From the NCBI RefSeq assembly GCF_964355755.1, contig NC_092679.1, positions 4,218,001-4,282,000 of the forward strand: a stretch of DNA of 64,000 nt, in the 5' to 3' direction. The translations under genes were made by a program, and so were the position numbers. The notes under the pieces were generated by a model, which did not search any database, was not told where the DNA came from, and was given only the letters and a program-made list of their open reading frames with translations. Every line of letters begins with the position of its first letter. The first letter of the stretch is position 1. Origin of the DNA: Antedon mediterranea. Taxonomy: Eukaryota; Echinodermata; Crinoidea; Comatulida; Antedonidae. Of this stretch, positions 12,201 to 19,605 are shown piece by piece.

Positions 12201-15200
12201 CAATTTAAGCATAAAACATGATAGGTTAAATGAAAATCACACATAGTTTACACCATTTTTCAACCAACAGACCACATAAAATTTTAAAATTTATGCATTA
12301 TATTTGTCTCAAAATAGAAAAACACCAAAGTAATGTAGATAAAATACTGTTTGAACTATAATTTTCTGTGACAAAAAACAACTTGTAATTGTTCAGCCTT
12401 TGATTGTTTTTGGCTTTTATACAAGTCTACCTATGCGACTTAAGTCGGGTTTCACTTGCATGTATATTATGTATGTAAAATATGGAACACAGTAAAACCC
12501 TTCCTTTGGGACATCCCTATTAAGGAAAATTTCCCATGAAAGACGGGCAATACCACTACAGCCAAGAGGACACTTAATCCTGGAGGTTCCTTTAAGAGAG
12601 GTTCTGTTAAAATATATAAACATTTTTTAAACAATGCATGTAGATTTTTTATGATAATTTATTCACCATTTATACATTATGATTTATTATAATATTTTTT
12701 TCTAAAAAAAGAAAATCTATAAAACTAATAATGAAAGTATAAACCTTATATTGTAGAACTGGCACATTTTCAATCCAGGCTGCTCTAGAGATGTCTTAGT
12801 TGAATCTATACATTATACAGTAATACAATACTTAATCTTAACTTTGACGTTACCACTATTTTTTTTTTTCTCTCTAGATGTGTTTGGCCACCCGCACAGA
12901 GATTGTCCAAGAACACTCAGAGAACATTGATGAATATAGAGTTTTCCATCAAAATCATTGAATTATTTAGAATTATAAAAAAAATGTATTTACATTAATT
13001 GAACTGATAAAGTTACAAGCTATTTAATGAACCAATATTGTATTCCAACTTATTTTGCTGTGTTATAAGATTTGGGCGTGACTTCATCTAAATACTGTAG
13101 TGAGGAGAAAACATGGCCAACAAGATAATATCGTCTCCCTGTGTGCTGATCATGCCGCTTGCAGAGCAGTTTATGAATTTAGCTCTTTTTTTTCTTAGCA
13201 CCTAGAGTTTTCACAGTATTAGGAGCTTTAAAAATCTTGTGATATTATTATTATAAATATAAAATAAAGTCTATTGAAAATGCAGTAAAAACTGAGTTAT
13301 GTTTTATTTATTAGTCCTGTATGATTTCACTTTTAATATAAATTATTCTCATACTCTGAAAAAAACCCCAAAAACACGAGAAAAATTCATTTTGCACATG
13401 CTTACAAACAAATCAATGTTGCGGAAGCTTCTGTAACCTGTCAAATTTGGTAGTGGTGTTACTTGCTGTTGTGCACTATTAAAAAAGTCATTATTATTTA
13501 TCATATTTCAATGTTGAAACACACAACACTGAAAACAAACATTGTTATGTTCTCTTAGGCAAGGCTCCTGCTCCTACAACGATTGTACCGAAGAGTGAAA
13601 CGGTTGATATAAGTGACGACGAGGAAGCGCCTACAAATGAAATACGCAACCGTGGTCGGAGACGAATCATTACAAACATACAATTTCAAAACGCATACGG
13701 GACTGATTCGAGATTCAATAGACAGGATGTGTTCAGATTTTGCAGAAATGCAAATGGACAGCACATTGTAATGGGGACTGATGGCGTGTACAATCCAACG
13801 GAACGGTGCACCAGATGTTGTAAGCAAACTTATTTCATTTCAACATCTAATTCCACACTTGTTTGTATGTCAAACTATTAAATTATTATTGAGATGCAAA
13901 TAAATAGACCAGGCAGTATTGTACTTGGCTGGTCTTTTACATTTAACCATCATGTACAATTTAAATTCTTTTTTAAAAATGTTAAGACAATCTTTTGTTT
14001 AAATTTTCAGTTCAGCTGGGCCATGCTGTAGTCAAATGTCCAAGAACTCTTCGAAGGTGGAGATAAGATTTGATGATTTAACGGCTTGTGTTTATTTCCA
14101 GATATTCAACCAAAATGGATTGTCATGCCATAATAATAATAATAATAATAATGATGCATGACCCTTCTAAAAAACAATTGAACATTTTGTGTGCATCTAG
14201 ATTCTACCGTGCTAAGATGCTTGTCATATTTGTAATGAGATAGTTGATGTACTCTAAAGCTCTGTCTCCACTATCAAACTTTATGTGACAAACAATTGTG
14301 ATGTGCCCATATATGGACATGATGATGTAATATCATTACCATATTTGAGCACATCACACTTTTTTTGGTCAAACTAGTTTGATAGTGTAGACAGAGCTTA
14401 ACAATGGTTAATGATAATTATTGTAAACTTTTGTTATTTATTTTTGTTATACTGTAATATTGGGTAGAAATTTATTAAAAGTAAGTTTTTGAAACTAGCT
14501 ACTATAAATGTATTGACACTATAGAATAAGGTATTGCGCGAATGGAGTGTTTTGATTGGAAAACAAATATTGTAACACATCATAGTTGGATAAAATCCTT
14601 GTACAAAGCCGAAAGATACAGATTGTTATATTGCGTTAGAATAATATTATTAGGTAGAAATTTATAATGAATACAGTTTCAGTTTTAGAAACTACTAAAA
14701 ATATACTGATGCTATGATAACAGCAATTTTGTTTATCATTCGTTATAAAATGCAACAGTTCATTTGAAAATAAATATTATCTACTGGACATCTACAGTAT
14801 TTGCTATGTTGCTTCATTTCATTGTGGTCCTAGATGAAGGATGGACAATTACTGCCCATTAAATAGATGAAGTAAAATGGAAATCTTGTAGTAGTGGGTA
14901 GGTAGGAAGAAGAATAACCGGACTTGCTTATTAACTAGGTCGAATTGTGTGTAGGTGGTGTGGATAAAAATACAAGAACTTTCTTCTTCCCTAAGTGCTC
15001 TTTCGTGACGAGCTGCTATCAAAAAGCGCACATTTGCCTGTCTGACTGGGATGGACCAGAACAACTACTGTACTCTTCTAAACATCCATTGAGTTCTGTT
15101 AAGCGCACACGAACTAACTAAGCACACTGGACCTCCAATCTGAGAAGATTTTATTTACCCCCATGAGAACTATGATCGAGGAGAGCCTTGAATTTTTGCC

Positions 15201-16417
15201 GATTGTATGCCTATGGTTCGCATACATTAGCTGCTCGGCCACTCAAATTGCTGAGTGCAGAAATGTTATGGTTTAAATTATTTTATTCAATCTGGTAAAG
15301 TAAAGTACCCTTCCTCACCAAACCTCTCCAGTCTTCAAATCACATGGAACATTTTGTATGTCAATGTTTATTTTAAACCACCTTGATCAATGTTATCAGA
15401 ATAATATAACCCATAGTTACAGAATGTTTTTGTAAGTGTGCTCAGTATGTTTTCTTATATCTTATATTTCTTTCATCTCATTATTTCTGTCGTTTTTTTT
15501 ATTATCATTTGTTTGATCTTGTAGGCAAATCTAACAGTCTTGCTTCTAGCGGAACGATGCAAGATACCATCATTATAACGGATGACGAAGACGACTCGGA
15601 TGTTGAAGAAGAAGATGAAGAAGAGGAGGAACGTTATGATGAATCAAGTGATGATTATTATAGACGGCGACGACGGGGGTATAGCGATGATGGTTGGGAA
15701 GAGGAGTACACAGCCGATGACAGGTTTTTGAGTGATGATGAATTTGAAACTCGACAAGATTCTCAAGGAGATCACCTAGTGGCCGCAATTGATGGAGAGT
15801 TTGATCCAGATCGTGTTTGTGACAAATGTGGTAAGTCCAAAGAGTTTATATAGATTGGTGGCTAGAGGGCAAAGAGTCTTTCACATCTGTTCCAGCACGA
15901 TTCCAGTCCGGCGAATCGAACATCCATGTTTTCATGAAAACAAAACATTGACGTTTGCTTGGATTTTCCGGCGCCGGACCGGAACCAAAAGCTATGCATT
16001 TTTGTAAGATGTAAAATACATTTTCAATTGCTTAATTGTTGCCCAACCAATACCCCAGATGTATATATTAATACTGTACTTGTTACTGATGCGATTAAAG
16101 GGCAACTCGGACGAGTCATCTCTACGGGAGAAAGTTAAACCTGAAAACTACGCTCTACGCTATCTCAAGACGACTCGTCAGAATTCAACTGAGACAGCAC
16201 CGATAAGTCAAGATGTTTTGTCGGCCTCGTTGTACGGCGCTGCCTGATTTGGCCTTAAGCTAGTTCATCTTGGTATAAAAGCATTTATAAAAAATATAAG
16301 TTTTTCATGGTATGGTTTTTTTATGATGAATAATAGTAAGGCAGTGTATTGTTTTCCACTGTATTTATAGATCAGACTGGACATTGGGAGGATGAATGTC
16401 CTAGAAACTACAGGTGA
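6207..16417 (+). CDS. RNF8: RNF8-like E3 ubiquitin ligase (FHA-coiled coil-RING), alternative C-termini
   Basis: Shared exons: 6207-6287, 7121-7252, 7633-8784, 9235-9369, 9865-10069. They continue either to cassette B (13559-13819, 14011-14066; about 673 aa) or cassette C (15525-15830, 16371-16417; about 685 aa). N-terminal FHA domain: SIGRSNFVSV, LSRKHAII and SLNGIYIND, with the Arg, Ser, Arg-His and Asn phosphopeptide-binding positions present. A Lys/Glu-rich coiled coil of about 300 residues follows, longer than I would expect for vertebrate RNF8 (485 aa in total in human). The RING finger is split over exons 4 and 5: CSIC, CSHSFCHLC, CPIC, a complete C3HC4. In vertebrates RNF8 binds phospho-MDC1 at DNA breaks and ubiquitinates chromatin; that role is inferred. 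FHA plus RING also fits CHFR, but the long central coiled coil and lack of a PBZ finger favour RNF8. The start Met (MEMFCLERS) is in context AAAAATGG. The extra C-terminal CCHC knuckle is absent from human RNF8. Confidence 0.85.
6400..6780. repeat. AGGCCTAG-rich interspersed tract
   Basis: Dense overlapping CTAGGCCTAG and TAGCTAGGC palindromic motifs without a clear period. Similar patches occur near 20540, 24080, 56700 and 61740. The origin is unknown; it looks like a genome-wide low-complexity motif. Confidence 0.5.
6859..6931. repeat. AT-rich near-perfect palindrome (hairpin)
   Basis: A GATATATAT run leading into TATAGACTTCTAA is mirrored by TTAGAAGTCTATA and an ATATATATC run, around a spacer of about 9 bases (gctacagta). 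The arms are about 30 bp. It lies in RNF8 intron 1. Confidence 0.8.
8803..8940. mobile_element. Hairpin MITE, AAGCTCTGTCTACAC family, in RNF8 intron 3
   Basis: Left end AAGCTCTATCTACACTATC and right end TGATAGTATAGACAGAGCTT are inverted copies. The interior carries GTGATGTG and CCATATATGGGCACATC typical of this family. It begins 18 bases after the exon 3 end. Confidence 0.8.
9424..9622. mobile_element. MITE, family with AAAGCGTGGTT ends (copy 2)
   Basis: Left AAGCGTGGTTCAAACTAGC; right end reverse-complemented AAAGCGTGGTTCCCACTAGC. It lies between the two exons encoding the RING finger and belongs to the same family as 5023-5180. Confidence 0.7.
10154..10348. mobile_element. MITE with TACGTCCACACTCAGCCT ends
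   Basis: Left end GGTACGTCCACACTCAGCCT; right end CAGGCTCAGTGTGGACATAGC is its inverted counterpart. About 195 bp, no coding capacity, in the intron after the RING exon. Confidence 0.6.
10640..10837. mobile_element. 198-bp inverted-repeat insertion in cassette A exon
   Basis: The ends CAGGCCTTGTCTT and AAGACAAGGCCTG are a perfect 13-bp inverted pair, flanked by a 6-bp direct duplication AGTGAT (10634-10639 and 10838-10843). Removing the element and one repeat restores the alignment to cassette C (SDDEFE), which shows it is an insertion. CAGG-type ends suggest hAT, whose duplication is commonly 8 bp, so class is tentative. Confidence 0.75.
11167..11826. mobile_element. TATAGAG-ended MITE split by a SINE
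   Basis: The left part (11167-11463) and right part (11780-11826) together match the uninterrupted element at 26385-26768, including GACGTCAC-type motifs near both ends. A tRNA-derived SINE occupies the gap. Confidence 0.7.
11464..11779 (+). mobile_element. tRNA-derived SINE, family 1 (copy inside a MITE)
   Basis: The head reads GTGAGTGGCCGAGCGGTTAA (A box) and, 60 bases on, GGGGTTCGAGGC (B box), resembling a class II (Leu/Ser-type) tRNA. A conserved body follows (GGTTCTGGTGGTAGAACGAG, then CTTTCGAGACGAGTAGGGG). Other copies: 28845-29111 (-) and 62251-62858 (+), plus fragments. Confidence 0.75.
12488..12607. repeat. CCCT(A)TTAAGGGGACAC-type dispersed repeat
   Basis: Related copies with the order 'GGGGACAC ... 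ACTRCAGCCAA ... TCTTAATAG' lie at 17685-17800, 22077-22215 and 34005-34135. The inverted CCTATTAAGG-like ends suggest a short DNA transposon. This copy is in the cassette A intron. Confidence 0.5.
13559..14066 (+). CDS. RNF8: RNF8 C-terminal cassette B (intact alternative last exons)
   Basis: Exons 13559-13819 and 14011-14066. From the RING exon (ending AAA A) the frame reads SKAPAPTTIVPKSETVDISD and onward, with an acidic DISDDEEAP patch, then a basic RNRGRRR segment and a MGTDGVYNPTERCTRC end. Exon 2 gives FQLGHAVVKCPRTLRRWR and TAA. The junction forms C-x2-C-x4-H-x4-C, a zinc knuckle. VDISDDEE resembles a SUMO-interacting motif. AATAAA lies at 14769, compatible with its own 3' end. Whether B and C are alternatives or one is silent cannot be decided from DNA. 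Confidence 0.7.
14256..14399. mobile_element. Hairpin MITE, AAGCTCTGTCTACAC family, after cassette B
   Basis: Inverted ends AAGCTCTGTCTCCACTATC and GATAGTGTAGACAGAGCTT, with CCCATATATGGACATGATG inside. Confidence 0.8.
15120..15250 (-). mobile_element. SINE family 1 fragment (degenerate)
   Basis: Minus-strand resemblance to the SINE head: GAGAACTATGATCGAGGAGAG, TATGGTTCGCATAC and CTGCTCGGCCACTCA. A related fragment lies at 16975-17120. Confidence 0.4.
15525..16417 (+). CDS. RNF8: RNF8 C-terminal cassette C (intact alternative last exons)
   Basis: Exons 15525-15830 and 16371-16417. It reads on from the RING exon as SKSNSLASSGTMQDTIIITD, followed by DDEDDSD and a long Glu/Asp run, then FDPDRVCDKC; exon 2 encodes DQTGHWEDECPRNYR and TGA. 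The junction makes the CCHC knuckle C-x2-C-x4-H-x4-C. TIIITDDEDDSD is a textbook-like SUMO-interacting motif (hydrophobic core followed by acids and Ser). It ends 400 bp from the convergent selenoprotein gene's stop codon. Confidence 0.75.
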
Positions 16418-16684
16418 CCAATTCAATCAAAGACCATCAAGTCACATGGAACGATCAAGGAGTGGTGTGGTGGTAAGGCTGAAATTCCGGACTATAAATG
16501 CTTGTTTCACGAAAGAGAAATAGTTTGAGATTATTCCTTAAATTTATAGTTTTTAATAACAATTAATCAAGTCAGACAGCATTTTAATTATCACAGAAAA
16601 AAATGTGTTCTAATTTGCTTTATTAATAATTAATATGATATTTGTACCATACAATTTATAAAACCTTGCTATAAATGTATATAG

Positions 16685-16751
16685 ATAATACTATACTTTC
16701 CAGTTTTAACTTCCAGTCTGGTTTTAGTTAAAACCTTCATCAATGTATTAT
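16685..16751 (-). promoter_or_regulatory. SECIS element candidate in selenoprotein L 3' UTR
   Basis: Minus strand, 70 nt downstream of the stop. Helix I: ATAATAC (16745-16751) pairs with GTATTAT (16685-16691). The core is ATGA (16737-16740) opposite GGAA (16698-16701), giving the GA/AG quartet. Helix II is GGTTTTAACT against AGTTAAAACT, with one G-T-type mismatch. The apical internal loop carries AAAA on its 5' side, about 11 nt from the quartet, and CCA/TGG may form a short helix III (type II form). A minus-strand AATAAA follows at 16619-16624. The arrangement matches eukaryotic SECIS rules, but no folding program was run. Confidence 0.75.
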
Positions 16752-16820
16752 ATAAATACACATTTCTTTAAACACAAGTTGTTGGTTTTTTTTTTCATGG
16801 GTTAAAAATTAAAAACCAAA

Positions 16821-19468
16821 TTAACATGTTTTTGGTTTCTTAGCTGGAGGCTGTCCATCACTTCTTTGTTCACATTCCTGAAAAAAAAAAATCAAATTAT
16901 ATTAGAATGTATTATAGATAGTATAGTAACACCTATATATATAACATCTCCAGTGCGTCATAAACAGATAGATAAACCAGTACATCGGGGTAACTCTTTA
17001 CTCTTCCGAAAGATGTACTGTACCACTAGTTTTAAGTCCTTTGGAAAAGAATTGTTCTACCACCAGAACTATGGTCAAGGAGAGCCTTGAATCAGTGCTG
17101 ATTGTACAGCTATGGTTTGCGACCACCTGTCGAATTTATCACCGCCTCTCGACTTGAAAAAAGCCTCTCCATGGAAACTTTATTACATCTAACAACCATA
17201 CAACAGAATACAATGCTAAAAATGTGCAGTTCAAATTGTGATTAATTACTAGATATTGCACATGTTTATGCAAATTACTTACCTTCATAACAGCAATTAG
17301 GCGATCTACTGTTGGTCTGTCACTAGGGACTTTACTGCGGTACATTAGACGTAACACGCCTTCTTCATCAACAACAAAATCACCGCCCATCTGAAAGTGT
17401 TGACAGAGCTTTAATACCTGATACTGTACCATGAATAATTTAAAATGCAAATTAGACCAAATTAGCATATTCACCTGATGTGGATCATCTTCAACATTTT
17501 CGAATGATTTTGGTAGACTCCTACCCAGTGCTTTTTGTTGCCCATAATACTTCATTGAATCCATATTCCATACCTTTTTAATTGATCTTCCCAGACCAAA
17601 TGCCTTATATAGCTGTCGATAAATTCAAAATAATATATTGAAATCTAAATATACCTCATGATGTAATGGCATGTCAAGTCACAGTAGAACCCTGTCTTTT
17701 TGGTAACCCTACTAAGGGGACACTTTCCTCTGAATCAAACAAGAGGCATATGTTTTAACACTGCAGCCAACTCTATTTGAAGGAACCCTAGTCATTGTCT
17801 CATTAGGATTAGAAAGATCAGGAAGTCCCCTGCAAATGGCACAAACCTGTCTATCTTCATCTACAAATAATGGAAATTCACACTTGGTCGACTCGAGCCA
17901 CATTCTTGCCCCGACGATGGATCCAAATGAAACGACGACAATATTTCCACGAAGATCTCCTTGTTCATTTCGTCGGTCCTGAAGCTCTTGGACATGGTCG
18001 CGTCACGGAAGTCAGGCCAAATGCCGCAGCAAAACCAGAGTAACTGGGTTCCCTTTGTCTTTAACGTACTTGCTGAGGTTTATTACACTATTTTGAAACA
18101 CAAAACAATTTTTCATTAAGTGCCTACAAATAACTGCTATACTTGTTTATAATAGAGCTATTTATTATGTATACGTCTACTCAAGGCAATCTAACAACAG
18201 GACACTGAGCTCGCCAAGATAGGAACTAGTAACAGTCCTTTGATCTTATGTCTGGCTGTGACAAATACCAACAGTACTGTACTATGTACACATTCTCCTG
18301 GCGCCCTGTGTCTGTTAAGTGGCGTGGAACTGATCGTGTCGCAGCCACAGATAGATCCTTTGATTTCCGGTGCTCAGCACTCTGTTGTTAGAATGCCTTG
18401 TTGGTCTACTTTACCTTGAGTCTTTGGAATTGGTTAGTGATATGTCTGGAGGGACCTCGTCTCCCTGGCTAACTTCACTTGTAGATGAATCATTATTCAG
18501 TTGTTTGTCAACATTTGTTAAGAAACTCTCCCAATCTTCCTGTCATGAACAAATGTACTAATTTAAAGATCTGTCTACACTATCTGTGATGTGCCCATAT
18601 ATGGACATGATGTCATATCACTGCCATATTTGTGCATATCACCACCATATTTGGGCACATCACACTTTTTTTTTCAAACTTTGTTTGATAGTGTAGACAG
18701 AGCTTAATAATAGGCCGAACAAATAAGTTATGCGGGGAAGAACAACCCTTTGTGTTGATCTGGCCTCCGTGGATCAAAGTTTGAACTTAAATTTTTAATT
18801 GATTGTGATAACATACCTGCACCTCCTCTACGCCTTCAAATGCTTCTTGGACCTCGATGTGCTGGAAGTATTCCTTACAGAGATCTTCAATAGACGACCA
18901 ACTAGTTAATTGCAAGCTGGACGAATTGAATATAAAAGTGAGTACAGTTCAGGCTGAAGGTTTATTTACATTATACAGTATTTGCAGTAATTATTAATTG
19001 GTCTATGAATTTATCCAGGTAAATAACATGCCATTTGTAAGTTAAGGTATTGTAAGGTATTGTAGGATTTTGGGGTGATGTGCATTTTTAATTTTATGGA
19101 AAATTTACCTTGTCAACGTGTTATAAATTGTTCCTATGCTTCTTCCAAGTTTTGATACCTTTGTGCACATGAAATCTTCAACACATACTGTTTAAAAAAA
19201 TAGAAAAAAAATAATACTGTTGTATTTCGCAATTTACAGTAGATTTAGATAATATTCAAAAAATTCCACTGACAATCATTCATGGCAGCAGATAACTGTT
19301 TATAGTGTTTACAGTATAAAGATAAACCTAACCTTTAAAATCGTTCTGTGCTTCATCAAGTATTTCTCTGATATTAAATGCATGTTGTTTCAGTGTTTCT
19401 GATAGTTGGTGAAACCGAGCACCGGTCTGAGTTAGGGAATCCCCAACCGAGGAGGGAATTCCCGTCAT
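16821..19468 (-). CDS. SELENOL: Selenoprotein L-like, thioredoxin-fold protein with Sec-x-x-Sec
   Basis: Exons in transcript order: 19468-19333, 19187-19109, 18901-18817, 18539-18415, 18087-17847, 17612-17475, 17390-17283, 16877-16821; 322 residues counting two TGA codons as selenocysteine. The TGAs are at 18014-18012 and 18005-18003, in LLRHLAULPURDHVQEL (U167 and U170). Frame, splice phase and protein similarity continue on both sides: IVVVSFGS, GARMWLESTKCEFPLFVDED, LYKAFGLGRS, then MGGDFVVDEEGV and DRPTVDRLI, typical of AhpC/TSA-like peroxiredoxin-like proteins. Selenoprotein L, described from aquatic animals and some marine bacteria, has exactly this UxxU redox motif, which forms a diselenide. 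A SECIS candidate lies in the 3' UTR. Residues 1-140 are less recognisable and rich in Asp/Glu/Ser in the exon 4 part. Its substrate is unknown. A decayed gene is the alternative, but no other lesion is present. Confidence 0.85.
17685..17800. repeat. GGGGACAC-type dispersed repeat in selenoprotein gene intron
   Basis: AGTAGAACCCTG ... CTAAGGGGACACTTTCC ... CACTGCAGCCAACT resembles copies at 12488, 22077 and 34005. It is intronic between exons 5 and 6. Confidence 0.55.
18565..18705. mobile_element. Hairpin MITE, AAGCTCTGTCTACAC family, in selenoprotein gene intron 3
   Basis: Left end AAAGATCTGTCTACACTATC and right end GATAGTGTAGACAGAGCTT, with internal CCATATTTG repeats. Confidence 0.8.
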
Positions 19469-19605
19469 GTTTCTACAATCACGTCACCTGACTTGTGGTG
19501 CGTGGCGCGCACTGCTGACATAATTGTGTATAGCACGTGATCTATCTACTATTGACCAATCGATGAGGGCGGTAGTAAAAGTTTTCAAAACGTAGTCGGC
19601 GAAAA
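19469..19605. promoter_or_regulatory. Divergent promoter between SELENOL and DNAJC17
   Basis: Only 137 bp separate the two start codons, on opposite strands. The gap contains a perfect E-box CACGTG (19534-19539), a CCAAT motif (19556-19560) and a GGCGCGC stretch, and no TATA box that I recognise. This fits a shared bidirectional promoter of housekeeping type. Confidence 0.6.

Larger units (their letters stand above)
10483..12930 (+). pseudogene. RNF8 C-terminal cassette A, decayed exon pair
   Basis: Exon A1 (10483-10932) begins after CTACGTAG with GC, the same phase as cassettes B and C, and ends TGTGACAAATGTG before gtaagg. Exon A2 (12878-12930) encodes FGHPHRDCPRTLREH and a stop. Together they would give a CCHC knuckle (CDKC plus GH-x4-C). 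A1 is broken three ways: a one-base loss after GAAGAGGA relative to cassette C, an inverted-repeat insertion carrying stops (10640-10837), and a 5-base deficit just before TGTGAC that puts the Cys codons out of frame. Splice sites are intact, so inclusion would truncate the protein. AATAAA occurs at 13263. Confidence 0.7.

Noticed and set aside
17847-18087. Reading the two TGA codons of the minus-strand thioredoxin-like gene as nonsense mutations (pseudogene)
   Set aside because: Eight exons otherwise keep frame, both TGAs fall exactly at the redox positions, and a SECIS candidate lies in the 3' UTR.
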